From Clostridia bacterium (GTDB lineage: Bacteria > Bacillota > Clostridia > Oscillospirales > Acutalibacteraceae), in NCBI GenBank assembly GCA_017428085.1, contig JAFRRP010000025.1, positions 91,212 to 155,211 on the forward strand: 64,000 bases of DNA. Direction: 5' to 3'. The notes under the pieces were generated by a model. That model ran no database searches and had not been told where the DNA came from. It saw only the letters and a program-made list of their open reading frames with translations. Shown here piece after piece: positions 18,460 to 27,388 of the stretch (its first letter is position 1; each line of letters begins with the position of its first letter). The position numbers and the translations under genes were made by a program.

Positions 18460-21249
18460 ATGCGAAAGGTTCATATCGTTACCTACACCCACTGGGACCG
18501 GGAGTTCCGCTGGGAATTTGAGCGCACGCGGATGCGCCTCGTAGACCTGTTCGACCATCTGTTCGAGATCATGGAGCAAAAGCCCGACTACCGTTCGTTC
18601 CTGTGCGACGGCCAGCTCACGCTGATCGAGGACTATCTGGAGATCCGTCCGGAGATGAAGGAGAAGGTCAGGCAGTTCGTGCAGGCGGGGCGGCTGGAGA
18701 TCGGCCCGTGGTTCACGCTGCCGGACTGCGCCCCCATCCAGGGCGAAAGCGTGGTGCGCAACATCCAGTACGGCGTGAAGAAGAGCGCCGAATACGGCGA
18801 CCCGCTGAAATGCGGCTACAACGTGTTCTCCTTCGGGCAGATCGGCCAGCTGCCGCAGATCTACGCCGATTTCGATATCGACAACATCGTGTTCTATAAA
18901 TACATGGACCCGAAGAAGTCCAAATACCACGAGTTTATCTGGGAAGCGCCGGACGGCACCCGGGCGCTGGCCTCGCATTTAGGCCCGGAGGCCCGCTGGA
19001 ACTTCTTCTTTGCCGGGCACATCCCGATCGTCTACGACAAGGACGCGTGGGACAAGCGCTGGCAGTACACGTGGGGGGAGCTGGGCAAGGTGTTCCACAC
19101 CGCGAACCCTGACGACTACGGCTGGTTCTACGACATTCTGGACCCGGAGACCTCCTACCACCCGGAGAACCTGCGCTTCGGCATGGAGCGCGCGCTGAAG
19201 ACCGTGGAGGGCACCGCCGCGCCGGACTGCGTGCTGATGTTCGAGGGCACCGACTTCACCGAGCCCCACCCGCTGACGCCGGAGATCATCAAAGCGCTGC
19301 AGCAGGAGTATGAGGGCGAATTGGAGATCGTCCACTCCACGCTGACCGACTACCTGACCGAGCTGAAGGAAAAACTGAAGGACCGCACCGACCTCGACGT
19401 GGTGAAGGGGCCCATGCGCGACGGCCCGGTGGGTTCCATCCACACGGACGTGTTCTCCACCCATCCGGAGGTCATGATTGAGAACTCTCACGCGGAAAAC
19501 ACCGTGATCCGCTACGCCGAGCCGCTGTCCGCCTTCGCGTGGAAATACGGCCTCGCCAGATACCCCGACACGTATCTCGAAAAGCTGTGGAAGCTGCTGT
19601 TCCAGAGTCACGCCCACGATTCCATGCACGGCCTCGGCCCCGTCACGCTGGCGGAGGGAGAGGTCTCCCGCCTGAAGCAGGCCGCCATCATCGGCAAGGG
19701 GCTGGAGCGCAAGGGGCTGGAAGCCATCACGAAAGAGATCAATACCGAGCGCTTCACCGATACCGAATACTTCCTCGCGGTGCATAACCCCTCCTCCTTC
19801 CCCCGCAGCGAGGTGGCGGAGGCCTACGTGGATATCCCCGCGGGCGTGATCCTGAAATACCTCGTTATCGAGGACGCGGACGGCAACCCCGTGAAGGTGC
19901 AGGAGGCGGAGCGCTGCAACAACGTCCGCGCGGGCATCTATCACCCCAGAAGCCGCAATATGCCCTTCTACTGCACCAAGGTGCACGTGTTCTTCGAGGC
20001 GAAGGAGATCCCCGCCATGGGCTACAAGACCTATAAGATCAAGTGGGCGGAAAAGAACGAGTATCCCTATCCCCACGAGGACTGGGACGCGCCGCGTATT
20101 CTGGCGAACAATATGCTCTCCGGCGTCAATCAGGCGGAAAACGAATATATCCGCGTGAAGATCGCCCCGGACGGCACCGCCACGGTCACCGACAAGCTGA
20201 CGGGCAAGGTCTATTCCGGCCTCAACTACTTCATGGATATGGGCGACAAGGGCAACATGTGGACCTACGACAACCTGCCCTGCGATAAGATCATTTCCTC
20301 CGTCGGTGAAAAGGCGGAGGTGGCGGTGTCCGTCAACGGTCCGCTGGCGGTGAAGTTTACGGCGAAGCTGACCATGAAGCTGCCCGCCCGGTACGATTTT
20401 GCCAACCAGCGCCGCAGCAACGAGACGGTGGATATGCCCGTCACGGTCGAATATACGCTGAAAAAGGGCTCAAAATATCTGGAAGTGGTCACCGCCATCG
20501 ACAACAAGGCCCGGGACCACTATTTCAAGGTCTGTATGCCCACGGGCCTGCACGCCGAAAAGACCTGGGCGGAGGGCTCCTTCATGGTGACGGCGTTCCC
20601 GGTGCGCCCGTCGGATGACGGGGAGGTGCGGGGCAGCGAGCTGGCCCGCCACCCGGCGCAGCTGTGGTACGATCTGGCGGACGATGCCAACGGCTTTGCG
20701 GTGCTGACCGACGCCACCAAGGATTATGAAATTTTAGAGGACTGCGGCGAGCAGACGCTGGCCATGGGGCTGGTCCGCTCCACAAGGCTGCGCATCCCCT
20801 GCGACAACCGGCTGTGGATGGAATACCCCGGCGACGAATCCAGCCAGTCCCTGCGTTCCTTCACCTACCGCTACGCCTTCCTGCCCCACACGGGCCAATG
20901 GGAGGAGGCAGGCCTCTACAACGAGGCGCTGGCGTTCAACGCGCCGCTGAAGGTGTGCGAGTTCGGGCGGCAGAACGGCATGTTCGGCGCGGAAAAGAGC
21001 TTTCTGCGCATCGACGGTGACAATCTGGTGCTCAGTTCCGTCACCAAGACGGAGGAGGGCGCCGTCAGCGTGCGGCTTTATAACCCCACGGACCACGCCG
21101 TTGCGGGTACGCTGACCTTCGGCTTCGATATCGCGCAGGGCGCCTCCGTTCGGCTGGACGGCGAGGTGCGCGAGACGCTGCCCGCGGTGGGCAACGCCGT
21201 GGCGCTGAACGTGGGCAGAGGCAAGATCGTGACGATCGAGGTAAAATAA
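18460..21249 (+). CDS. GH38-family alpha-mannosidase-like protein with altered nucleophile motif
   Basis: A large cytoplasmic glycoside hydrolase-like protein (929 residues) with the GH38 layout: N-terminal catalytic domain, helical linker, long C-terminal beta domains. His11 and Asp13 in THWDREFRW and the later QSHAHDSMHG histidine region (about 380-390) match zinc ligands. However, the nucleophile motif that normally reads PDSFG or DPFGH reads NVFSFGQIGQLPQI, with Phe123 at the aspartate position, so retaining mannosidase chemistry is doubtful. GGAGG lies ten bases before the ATG. The next gene, a HAD phosphatase, overlaps the stop. Possibly it acts on mannosyl conjugates by another mechanism, or only binds them. 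Confidence 0.82.
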   Translation: MRKVHIVTYTHWDREFRWEFERTRMRLVDLFDHLFEIMEQKPDYRSFLCDGQLTLIEDYLEIRPEMKEKVRQFVQAGRLEIGPWFTLPDCAPIQGESVVRNIQYGVKKSAEYGDPLKCGYNVFSFGQIGQLPQIYADFDIDNIVFYKYMDPKKSKYHEFIWEAPDGTRALASHLGPEARWNFFFAGHIPIVYDKDAWDKRWQYTWGELGKVFHTANPDDYGWFYDILDPETSYHPENLRFGMERALKTVEGTAAPDCVLMFEGTDFTEPHPLTPEIIKALQQEYEGELEIVHSTLTDYLTELKEKLKDRTDLDVVKGPMRDGPVGSIHTDVFSTHPEVMIENSHAENTVIRYAEPLSAFAWKYGLARYPDTYLEKLWKLLFQSHAHDSMHGLGPVTLAEGEVSRLKQAAIIGKGLERKGLEAITKEINTERFTDTEYFLAVHNPSSFPRSEVAEAYVDIPAGVILKYLVIEDADGNPVKVQEAERCNNVRAGIYHPRSRNMPFYCTKVHVFFEAKEIPAMGYKTYKIKWAEKNEYPYPHEDWDAPRILANNMLSGVNQAENEYIRVKIAPDGTATVTDKLTGKVYSGLNYFMDMGDKGNMWTYDNLPCDKIISSVGEKAEVAVSVNGPLAVKFTAKLTMKLPARYDFANQRRSNETVDMPVTVEYTLKKGSKYLEVVTAIDNKARDHYFKVCMPTGLHAEKTWAEGSFMVTAFPVRPSDDGEVRGSELARHPAQLWYDLADDANGFAVLTDATKDYEILEDCGEQTLAMGLVRSTRLRIPCDNRLWMEYPGDESSQSLRSFTYRYAFLPHTGQWEEAGLYNEALAFNAPLKVCEFGRQNGMFGAEKSFLRIDGDNLVLSSVTKTEEGAVSVRLYNPTDHAVAGTLTFGFDIAQGASVRLDGEVRETLPAVGNAVALNVGRGKIVTIEVK

Positions 21250-22175
21250 TGCGCGCCATAGAATCAAGCGAATTCTTTACGGTGGGTAAGGACGGGGTCA
21301 AAGCCATCCTTACCCCCGACGACAGAAAAATAGATCTGATACAGTTTGAGGACAAGACCTTGTGCTGCGTCAAAAGCGGGCTGGGTTATCCCGCCATCTA
21401 TCCTCTGCGGGAGACGCGCTTCGAGCCGAAGGCCGAGGCCATCCTGATGGATCTGGACGGCACCTCCGTCCATTCGGAGCAATTCTGGATGTGGGTGATC
21501 GAGCAGACCACCGCCCGGCTGCTGGGCAAAAGCGATTTCAAGCGCGAACAGGAGGACGAGCCCTTCATCTCCGGCCACTCCGTTTCAGAACATCTGCAGT
21601 ACATGATCGACAAGTATTGTCCCGGCGGAGCGCTCGCCGAGGCAAGGAAATACTATTTCGAGATCGTCAACCACGAGATGGCGGAGATCATGGCGGGGTG
21701 CGGCAAGCAGGACGCCTTCACCCCTGCGCCGCATCTGAAAGAGTTTCTTTTGACTTTGAAAAAAGAAGGGGTCAAGATCGGCCTCGTCACCAGCGGCCTG
21801 TACGAAAAGGCCATGCCGGAGATCGTCTCGGCCTTCCGGCAGCTCGACATGGGCGATCCCGTTGACTTCTACGACAGCATCATCACCGCGGGGCAGGCGC
21901 TTCGCCCGGGCCAGACCGGCACGCTGGGGGAGCTGGAGCCCAAGCCCCATCCGTGGCTGTACGCGGAGGTGGCGAAGGTGGGACTGAACATGCCTTTCGA
22001 GCGTCGACACAAGGTCATCGGCGTGGAGGATTCCTCCGCGGGCGTGGTGTCCATCAGGCTGGCCGGTTTTTCCTGTATCGGCGTTTCCGGCGGCAACATC
22101 GACAAGGCCGGGATCGGCGAGTTGTGTGATTACCGCGCCGAAGGGCTGATGGAAATACTGGATATCATTCTGTGA
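21249..22175 (+). CDS. HAD-superfamily hydrolase, beta-phosphoglucomutase-like
   Basis: A predicted phosphatase or phosphomutase of 308 residues. The HAD motif I MDLDGT gives catalytic Asp68 and Asp70; motif II is near LVTSG and motif IV near GVEDSSAGVVS. Before the HAD domain there is an unusual 60-residue N-terminal extension (MRAIESSEFFTVGKDGVKAI ...). The ATG overlaps the GH38 stop (TAATG), so the two are translationally coupled and probably work on the same sugar. The substrate is likely a sugar phosphate (inference). Confidence 0.85.
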   Translation: MRAIESSEFFTVGKDGVKAILTPDDRKIDLIQFEDKTLCCVKSGLGYPAIYPLRETRFEPKAEAILMDLDGTSVHSEQFWMWVIEQTTARLLGKSDFKREQEDEPFISGHSVSEHLQYMIDKYCPGGALAEARKYYFEIVNHEMAEIMAGCGKQDAFTPAPHLKEFLLTLKKEGVKIGLVTSGLYEKAMPEIVSAFRQLDMGDPVDFYDSIITAGQALRPGQTGTLGELEPKPHPWLYAEVAKVGLNMPFERRHKVIGVEDSSAGVVSIRLAGFSCIGVSGGNIDKAGIGELCDYRAEGLMEILDIIL

Positions 22176-22182
22176 ATCACGG

Positions 22183-22235
22183 CGGTCCCGTCCGACGGGG
22201 CGCAAACTTTCCCCGCGGGACCGCGTTGTGTTTTA
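22183..22235 (+). terminator. Terminator after the GH38-HAD operon
   Basis: GCGGTCCCG (22183-22191) pairs with CGGGACCGC (22217-22225) and is followed by GTTGTGTTTT. Confidence 0.65.
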
Positions 22236-22270
22236 TTCGCAGGGCGCGGACAGGTTTTATGAAAAAAATG

Positions 22271-22299
22271 TTTACACAGGCGTGAATGTTTAGTATAAT
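22271..22299 (+). promoter_or_regulatory. Predicted sigma-A promoter for the alcohol dehydrogenase gene
   Basis: TTTACA at 22271-22276 and TATAAT at 22294-22299, spacer 17. Confidence 0.75.
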
Positions 22300-22334
22300 A
22301 CTATTCTAATGACAACGACGGTGGGGGAGTACGA

Positions 22335-23432
22335 ATGAAAATCAACGCCTATATGCCCGCAAGGATCGTCAGCGGGAAGAACTGCGTCGCGGATAATGCC
22401 GCGCTGCTGTCGCGTCTCGGAAAAAAATGCCTGATCGTGACCGGCGGCGGCTCCGCGGATAAAAGCGGCGCGCTGGCGGACTGCGTTTCCGCGCTGGAAA
22501 GCGCCGGTATCGCGTACGAACGCTACGGAAAGATCGCGCCCAATCCCACTGTGGAGAGCTGCTTTGAGGCGGGTACGATGGCCCGGGAATGCGGGGCGGA
22601 TCTTATCGTCGGCATCGGGGGCGGTTCCGCGCAGGACGCTGCCAAGGCGGTGGCGATCTTTGCCGCGAATCCCGACATGCGTCTCATGGATATCTATACC
22701 AGAACGATCCCTGCCAAACGGCTGCCGCTGGCGCTGATCGGCACCACAGCGGGCACCGGCAGCGAGGTTACGGGCGTCAGCGTGCTGACCAACGGCGCTA
22801 CGGGCCGCAAAAAGAGCATCTCCGGCGCGGACTGCTACGCCGACGTTTCCTTCTGCGATTACCGCTACACGCTTTCCGTGCCGTTCGATACCACGGTCTC
22901 CACGGCGTTGGACGCCTACTGCCATGCGGCGGAGGCGTATCTGGCGACCTCCTGTAATGATCTGACCGCGCTGTATGGGCTGAAGGCGATCGAAATGCTC
23001 CACGGCTTTGTCGGCGCGCCGTCCCCGGACGCGTTGACGGAGGGGCTGCGGGAGAAACTGTATATTGCCTCGATCTACGCAGGGCTTGCCATCAACATCT
23101 CCGGCACGGATTTTCCCCACACGGTGGGCTATTATCTGACGGAAAACTACGGCGTGCCCCATGGGAAGGCCTGCGCCGTGTTCATGCCGGTGCTGATCGG
23201 GCGGGCGAAAAAATACTGCCCCGAGAAGCTCGGCGCGATCGAAGCGATCACGGGATATGAAGCCTCGGAAATGGCGGCGCGGATCAAGGCGGCTGCCGCC
23301 GTGGACGTAACGATCAGCAGGGAAGAGGCTGAAACGGTGGCGCAGCGGTGGTCTGCCGGCGTGAAGAATTTTGACCGCAGCCCCGGCGGGTTTACCGTTG
23401 CCGACGCGGCGGACGCTCTGGCGGGAGTTTAG
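22335..23432 (+). CDS. Iron-containing alcohol dehydrogenase
   Basis: An NAD(P)-dependent group III alcohol dehydrogenase of 365 residues. The nucleotide motif GGGSAQD is at 95-101, and the four metal ligands are all in place: Asp193, His197, His262 and His276 (ALDAYCHAAE, PHTVGYYLTENYGVPHGKAC). TAGTGSE and the overall length fit short-chain alcohol or aldehyde reductases used in fermentation. The substrate cannot be told. GGGGGAG precedes the ATG. The stop TAG opens a heptamer array. Confidence 0.93.
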   Translation: MKINAYMPARIVSGKNCVADNAALLSRLGKKCLIVTGGGSADKSGALADCVSALESAGIAYERYGKIAPNPTVESCFEAGTMARECGADLIVGIGGGSAQDAAKAVAIFAANPDMRLMDIYTRTIPAKRLPLALIGTTAGTGSEVTGVSVLTNGATGRKKSISGADCYADVSFCDYRYTLSVPFDTTVSTALDAYCHAAEAYLATSCNDLTALYGLKAIEMLHGFVGAPSPDALTEGLREKLYIASIYAGLAINISGTDFPHTVGYYLTENYGVPHGKACAVFMPVLIGRAKKYCPEKLGAIEAITGYEASEMAARIKAAAAVDVTISREEAETVAQRWSAGVKNFDRSPGGFTVADAADALAGV

Positions 23433-23459
23433 GCAGCAGGCAGTAGGCAGTAGGAATAG
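23430..23459 (+). repeat. Stop-codon heptamer array of the alcohol dehydrogenase
   Basis: Units TAGGCAG, CAGGCAG, TAGGCAG, TAGGAAT, AG start exactly at the stop TAG. Confidence 0.8.
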
Positions 23460-23487
23460 ACTGATACAAAGATTAAAGGTAAGAGCT

Positions 23488-24171
23488 ATGATTTATTTTA
23501 CGGGAGATATTCACGGCGACGCGGAGAGGGTGAGCAAAAACGCCTTAAGTATGATGAAACCGGGCGACACCCTGATCATCTGCGGCGACTTCGGCTTTAT
23601 CTGGGATAACGCCAAGCCCGAACGCAAAACGCTGCGCTCGCTTGCCAGGCGGCGTTATAATATCTGCTTCGTGGACGGTACCCACGAGAATTTCGACCTG
23701 CTGAATTCTTATCCGGTGACGGAATGGAACGGCGGCAAGGTTCATAAGATCGCCAAAAATATCTACCATCTGATGAGGGGCCAGCTGTTTACCATTGAAG
23801 GAAAAACGATCTTCACTATGGGCGGCGGGGAGGACCCGGAGATGGAGCTGGATGAAAACGACGACGTGTCGCTTCACAAGGAGATCCCCACCGCGCAGGA
23901 GCTGATGAACGGCGTGGCCGCGCTGGAAAGCTGCAAGTATAAAGTAAATTACATCGTTACACACGAGCCGCCGGCCAAAACGCGGGATTTTCTGCTGCTG
24001 TCTTCCGGTAAATCGCTGCGCGTCACTTCCCTCGGCGCGTATTTCGACGAGCTTTCGCAACAGGCGGAATACGGTAAATGGCTGTTCGGCAGCATGCATA
24101 TCGACCGGTTCATCTCCGGCAACCAGATCGCCCTGTTCCGGAATATCGTGGCGGGGAAAAACAGGCTATAG
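23488..24171 (+). CDS. Calcineurin-like metallophosphoesterase
   Basis: A 227-residue phosphoesterase. Motifs are GDIHGD near residue 6, CGDFGF, GTHEN (in place of GNHE) and later THEPPAK and GSMHIDR, where the last normally reads GHxH. The metal-binding set is thus mostly present, with substitutions in two blocks. The start at 23488 has AAAGGTAAG upstream. It follows the dehydrogenase after 55 bases and may share its transcript. The substrate is unknown. Confidence 0.85.
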   Translation: MIYFTGDIHGDAERVSKNALSMMKPGDTLIICGDFGFIWDNAKPERKTLRSLARRRYNICFVDGTHENFDLLNSYPVTEWNGGKVHKIAKNIYHLMRGQLFTIEGKTIFTMGGGEDPEMELDENDDVSLHKEIPTAQELMNGVAALESCKYKVNYIVTHEPPAKTRDFLLLSSGKSLRVTSLGAYFDELSQQAEYGKWLFGSMHIDRFISGNQIALFRNIVAGKNRL

Positions 24172-24314
24172 GCAATAGCGGAAGCGGTGCGCCGCTGCCG
24201 GTGGCAGATAAAGGCGCAGCGCTGACGTGAGCAAACACAGAGGATTGCGAAGCGCTCCAAGCGAGCAAGCAGACAATGTTTGCGAGGTAAAGATAGGCAG
24301 CAGTTAATAGTAAG
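24169..24314 (+). repeat. Intergenic repeat block: heptamers at both ends, shared 56-bp repeat inside
   Basis: The phosphoesterase stop TAG opens two units (TAGGCAA, TAGCGG). From 24176 the sequence matches the repeat at 8014-8069 without gaps. The block ends with units TAGGCAG, CAGTTAA, TAGTAAG at 24294-24314, which resemble the array at 23430. No ORF is supported inside. Confidence 0.65.
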
Positions 24315-24342
24315 AATGGTATTTTTGAAACGAAATAGGGTT

Positions 24343-25692
24343 ATGAAACTGAAGAGAACGATCACGTTGATTATCGCGTTTGTCCTTTGTTGCGGGCCGC
24401 TTTTGCTGCCCGTAAGCGCGGCGTACAATTCCGAGGTGGACGTGGACGCCAATATCGCGTATCTTATCAGTCTGGACAAGGACAATACGGTGATCTACGA
24501 CAAAAACTCCGAGGTCCGTTATGACCCCGCCGCCATTGTGAAGATCGTGACGGGCATCATCGTGATCGAAAACTGCTCCAATCTGGATCAGATCATCGAA
24601 GCGCCCTATGATTCCGTCGTTTCCGTGCTGGGTACAGGCAGCAGCACGGCCGCCATTTCCGCGGGCGAGGAAATGAGCATCCGCGACCTGTTGTACTGTA
24701 TGCTGGTGTATAACGCGGCGGACGCGGCGCAGATCCTTGCCGACTATATTACGGAGGACCGGGACGCCTTTGTCGCCATGATGAACGATCTGGCGGCGCG
24801 GCTTGGTTGCGTAAACACTCACTTTACCAACGCCGTCGGCTATGACGATTCCGACCAGTACACCACAGCCCGGGAGATCGCCGCCATTTATTATTACTGC
24901 GTCAGTAACCCTGTCTTTGACGAGATCATCTCCACCGACTATTTCGAGGTGGAGCCTACCAATAAATACGGCTACACCCGTTATTTCAAAACCACCAACG
25001 GACTGATGAACAACAATATTTCGGACTATTATCTGAAGTACGTCAGATCCGGTAAATCCGGCGTTGCGGGGGACAACGGCTGCAACAGCGTTTCCATCGC
25101 CTCCAAGGACGGATATAACTATTTGTGTGTCGTTATGGACGCGCCCTACGCCGACTGCGACGACGATAAAGTGGACGAGAATATGTCCTTTGTCAGCGCC
25201 AAAAAACTGTATCAATGGACCTTCGACAACATCCGGCTGCGTATCGTGGCAAGCACGTCGCAGTATGTGACGGAGGTCAAGGTGAAGCTTTCCAGCGAAT
25301 ACGACTACGTCAGCCTTGTGCCGGCGGAGGAGATCAGCGCGCTGGTGCCCGCCGGCGTGAACGCCGAAAGCCTGCTGCCGGAGCCCATCCCGGAGCTGAC
25401 GTCGGATGTGGTGAAGGCGCCTGTCCATAAGGGCGATATCCTCGGACGGGCCACCATCAAATACGCCGGCGAGGTGGTGGCGGAGGTGGACCTTGCCGCC
25501 GCTTTCGACGTGCGTCCCAATCTGCTGAAATGGTGTTGCGATCTGCTGCTTTCTCTGCTGAAAAGCACCGTGTTCCGCATTATCTTCATCGTGGCGCTGG
25601 CCGTGGCCGTGATCTACGAGCTGATGGTTTTCCGCGGCGGCAGAAGGGACAGAAAAAAGAGCAGCGTAAGGCCTGTCAGTCGAAAAAAGTGA
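24343..25692 (+). CDS. D-alanyl-D-alanine carboxypeptidase-like membrane protein lacking the catalytic serine
   Basis: A 449-residue exported protein of the S11 (DacA/PBP5) fold with signal peptide (1-27), penicillin-binding domain (about 33-290), PBP5 C-terminal-like domain, and a C-terminal membrane anchor (about 408-430) with a basic tail. The usual PASTTK motif reads PAAIVK: Lys67 is kept but the SxxK serine is Ala64. The SxN motif (normally SANDA) reads NAADA. KSG at 238-240 keeps the third motif. It is therefore probably not an active carboxypeptidase but may bind peptidoglycan or partners. The start at 24343 has ATAGGG upstream; 24316 is an alternative. Confidence 0.85.
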   Translation: MKLKRTITLIIAFVLCCGPLLLPVSAAYNSEVDVDANIAYLISLDKDNTVIYDKNSEVRYDPAAIVKIVTGIIVIENCSNLDQIIEAPYDSVVSVLGTGSSTAAISAGEEMSIRDLLYCMLVYNAADAAQILADYITEDRDAFVAMMNDLAARLGCVNTHFTNAVGYDDSDQYTTAREIAAIYYYCVSNPVFDEIISTDYFEVEPTNKYGYTRYFKTTNGLMNNNISDYYLKYVRSGKSGVAGDNGCNSVSIASKDGYNYLCVVMDAPYADCDDDKVDENMSFVSAKKLYQWTFDNIRLRIVASTSQYVTEVKVKLSSEYDYVSLVPAEEISALVPAGVNAESLLPEPIPELTSDVVKAPVHKGDILGRATIKYAGEVVAEVDLAAAFDVRPNLLKWCCDLLLSLLKSTVFRIIFIVALAVAVIYELMVFRGGRRDRKKSSVRPVSRKK

Positions 25693-25730
25693 TTTGAATA
25701 GATCGACAGAAACAACAGGGGGAAGATACC

Positions 25731-27206
25731 ATGGATAAGAGATCAAAATACGCCGCGCTGATCGGAATGGGAGCCGCGCTGGCTTCTCTGCCGGTACGGG
25801 CGGCGTTGTACAGACCCGAAAAGGTGAACGGCGGGACGCTGCCCGACGAACAAGTCGATCTGGAGCGTTACCGCAAAAACCTGAGTGACGCTATCCGGAT
25901 CAAAACCATCGCTTCGGACGACGCGGAAAAGACGGACTGGGCGCCTTTTGACGAGTTCCACGAGCTGCTGCGGGAGCGCTATCCGCTGATCCATGAAAAG
26001 CTGGAGCTGAAAGAATTCGGCCGCGGGAGTCTTCTGTTCCGCTGGCACGGCAGCGATCCCTCCCTTGACCCCATCGCGTTGCTTGCCCATCAGGACGTGG
26101 TGCCCGTTTCGGAAGGGACCGAGGACGACTGGGAGCATCCCGCCTTTGAAGGTCACGACGACGGGGAGTTCATCTGGGGCCGCGGGGCGCTGGATATGAA
26201 AAATCATCTGATCGCCGTGATGGAGGCCGTGGAAGATCTGCTGGCGGAGGGTTTCGCTCCGGTGCGCGACGTGTACCTGTGCCTTGGCCATAATGAGGAG
26301 GTCATGTGCTCTGTGGATAACGGCGCCGTGATAATGTGCAATTATTTCGAGGAGCAGGGGATCCATCTGGACTGCATCATCGACGAGGGAGGCGCCATCC
26401 TGCCCGTCAATATCGGCGGTGTGATCCATAAAAATCTGGCGGGCATCGGCGTGGCGGAAAAGGGTTACGCGGACTTTGAGGTGGCCGTCACCGCCAAGGG
26501 CGGCCATTCGTCGCAGTCGCCCAACCACACCGCGATCGGCAAGCTGGCGGATGTGATCAAGGATATCGAGAACCATCAGTTCAAGGCGGAGTTGACGCCC
26601 ATGATGATGGAGCTGTTCGATAAGATCGGCCGCAACTGCAGCTTCCCGGTGCGTATGGTCACTTGTAATATCAAGCTGCTGAAGCCTCTCATTAAAAAAG
26701 CGATGACCTATATCCCGCCGGCGGCCAGCATGATCCGAACTACTACCGGCGTTACCATGGCCAGCGGCAGCCCGGCGCCCAACGTACTTCCTCAGCGGGC
26801 CAGCGTCAACGTCAATTTCCGTATCTTCCCCGGTGAAACGGTGGAGGACGTGGAAAAGCATCTGCGCAAGGTGATCCGCAACAAAAACGTTGAGATCAGC
26901 CTGCGGCCCGGCTGGAAAAACCCGTCGAAGATCTCTCCGCGGGATTCCCGCTGCTTCAAGGCGCTGGAAGAGATCTGCGTTTCCATGGACCCGGACAACA
27001 TCGTCGCGCCCTATCTGGTAATGGGCGGCACGGATGCCTGCCATTACGAGGCGGTGTGCGAGAACATCTACCGGTATTCGCCGTTCCCCGTCAGTACCGC
27101 ATTGTTGTTGACGGTACACGGTACCAATGAACGTATACCGATCGCCTCCATGGCGGTCGGCGTGGCGTTCTTCAAACGGTACGTCAGACGGCTGTCTCTG
27201 CCGTGA
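25731..27206 (+). CDS. M20-family metallopeptidase, CPS1/PM20D1-like
   Basis: A zinc aminoacylase or carboxypeptidase of 491 residues. It has an N-terminal hydrophobic segment (about 8-26) and then the M20 motifs: HQDVVP with His120 and Asp122, GRGALDMK with Asp155, and GHNEE with Glu189 and Glu190 (the usual first residue before EE is Asp, here Asn). DDWEHPAF and the length resemble the yeast CPS1/PM20D1 branch, which hydrolyses dipeptides or N-acyl amino acids. CAGGGGGAAGATACC precedes the ATG. It may share a transcript with the DacA-like gene. Confidence 0.9.
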   Translation: MDKRSKYAALIGMGAALASLPVRAALYRPEKVNGGTLPDEQVDLERYRKNLSDAIRIKTIASDDAEKTDWAPFDEFHELLRERYPLIHEKLELKEFGRGSLLFRWHGSDPSLDPIALLAHQDVVPVSEGTEDDWEHPAFEGHDDGEFIWGRGALDMKNHLIAVMEAVEDLLAEGFAPVRDVYLCLGHNEEVMCSVDNGAVIMCNYFEEQGIHLDCIIDEGGAILPVNIGGVIHKNLAGIGVAEKGYADFEVAVTAKGGHSSQSPNHTAIGKLADVIKDIENHQFKAELTPMMMELFDKIGRNCSFPVRMVTCNIKLLKPLIKKAMTYIPPAASMIRTTTGVTMASGSPAPNVLPQRASVNVNFRIFPGETVEDVEKHLRKVIRNKNVEISLRPGWKNPSKISPRDSRCFKALEEICVSMDPDNIVAPYLVMGGTDACHYEAVCENIYRYSPFPVSTALLLTVHGTNERIPIASMAVGVAFFKRYVRRLSLP

Positions 27207-27307
27207 TTTGTCATGCTGCGCTCCGCGCAGCGGGCGGCGAGAAATAGATAAGGTGCACAAAATTTTATAATTGAATTTGCCACATCATACCAATTTTCAG
27301 ATTCCTG

Positions 27308-27336
27308 TTGATTTATCGGCAGGAATCGTTTATAAT
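27308..27336 (+). promoter_or_regulatory. Predicted promoter for the SPFH/zinc-ribbon operon
   Basis: TTGATT at 27308-27313 and TATAAT at 27331-27336, spacer 17. A second TATAAT lies at 27361-27366 without a good -35. Confidence 0.65.
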
Positions 27337-27388
27337 TTATTTGCATAATTATTTGCAAAATATAATAAAAAAGTGAGGGTGTTTCATC

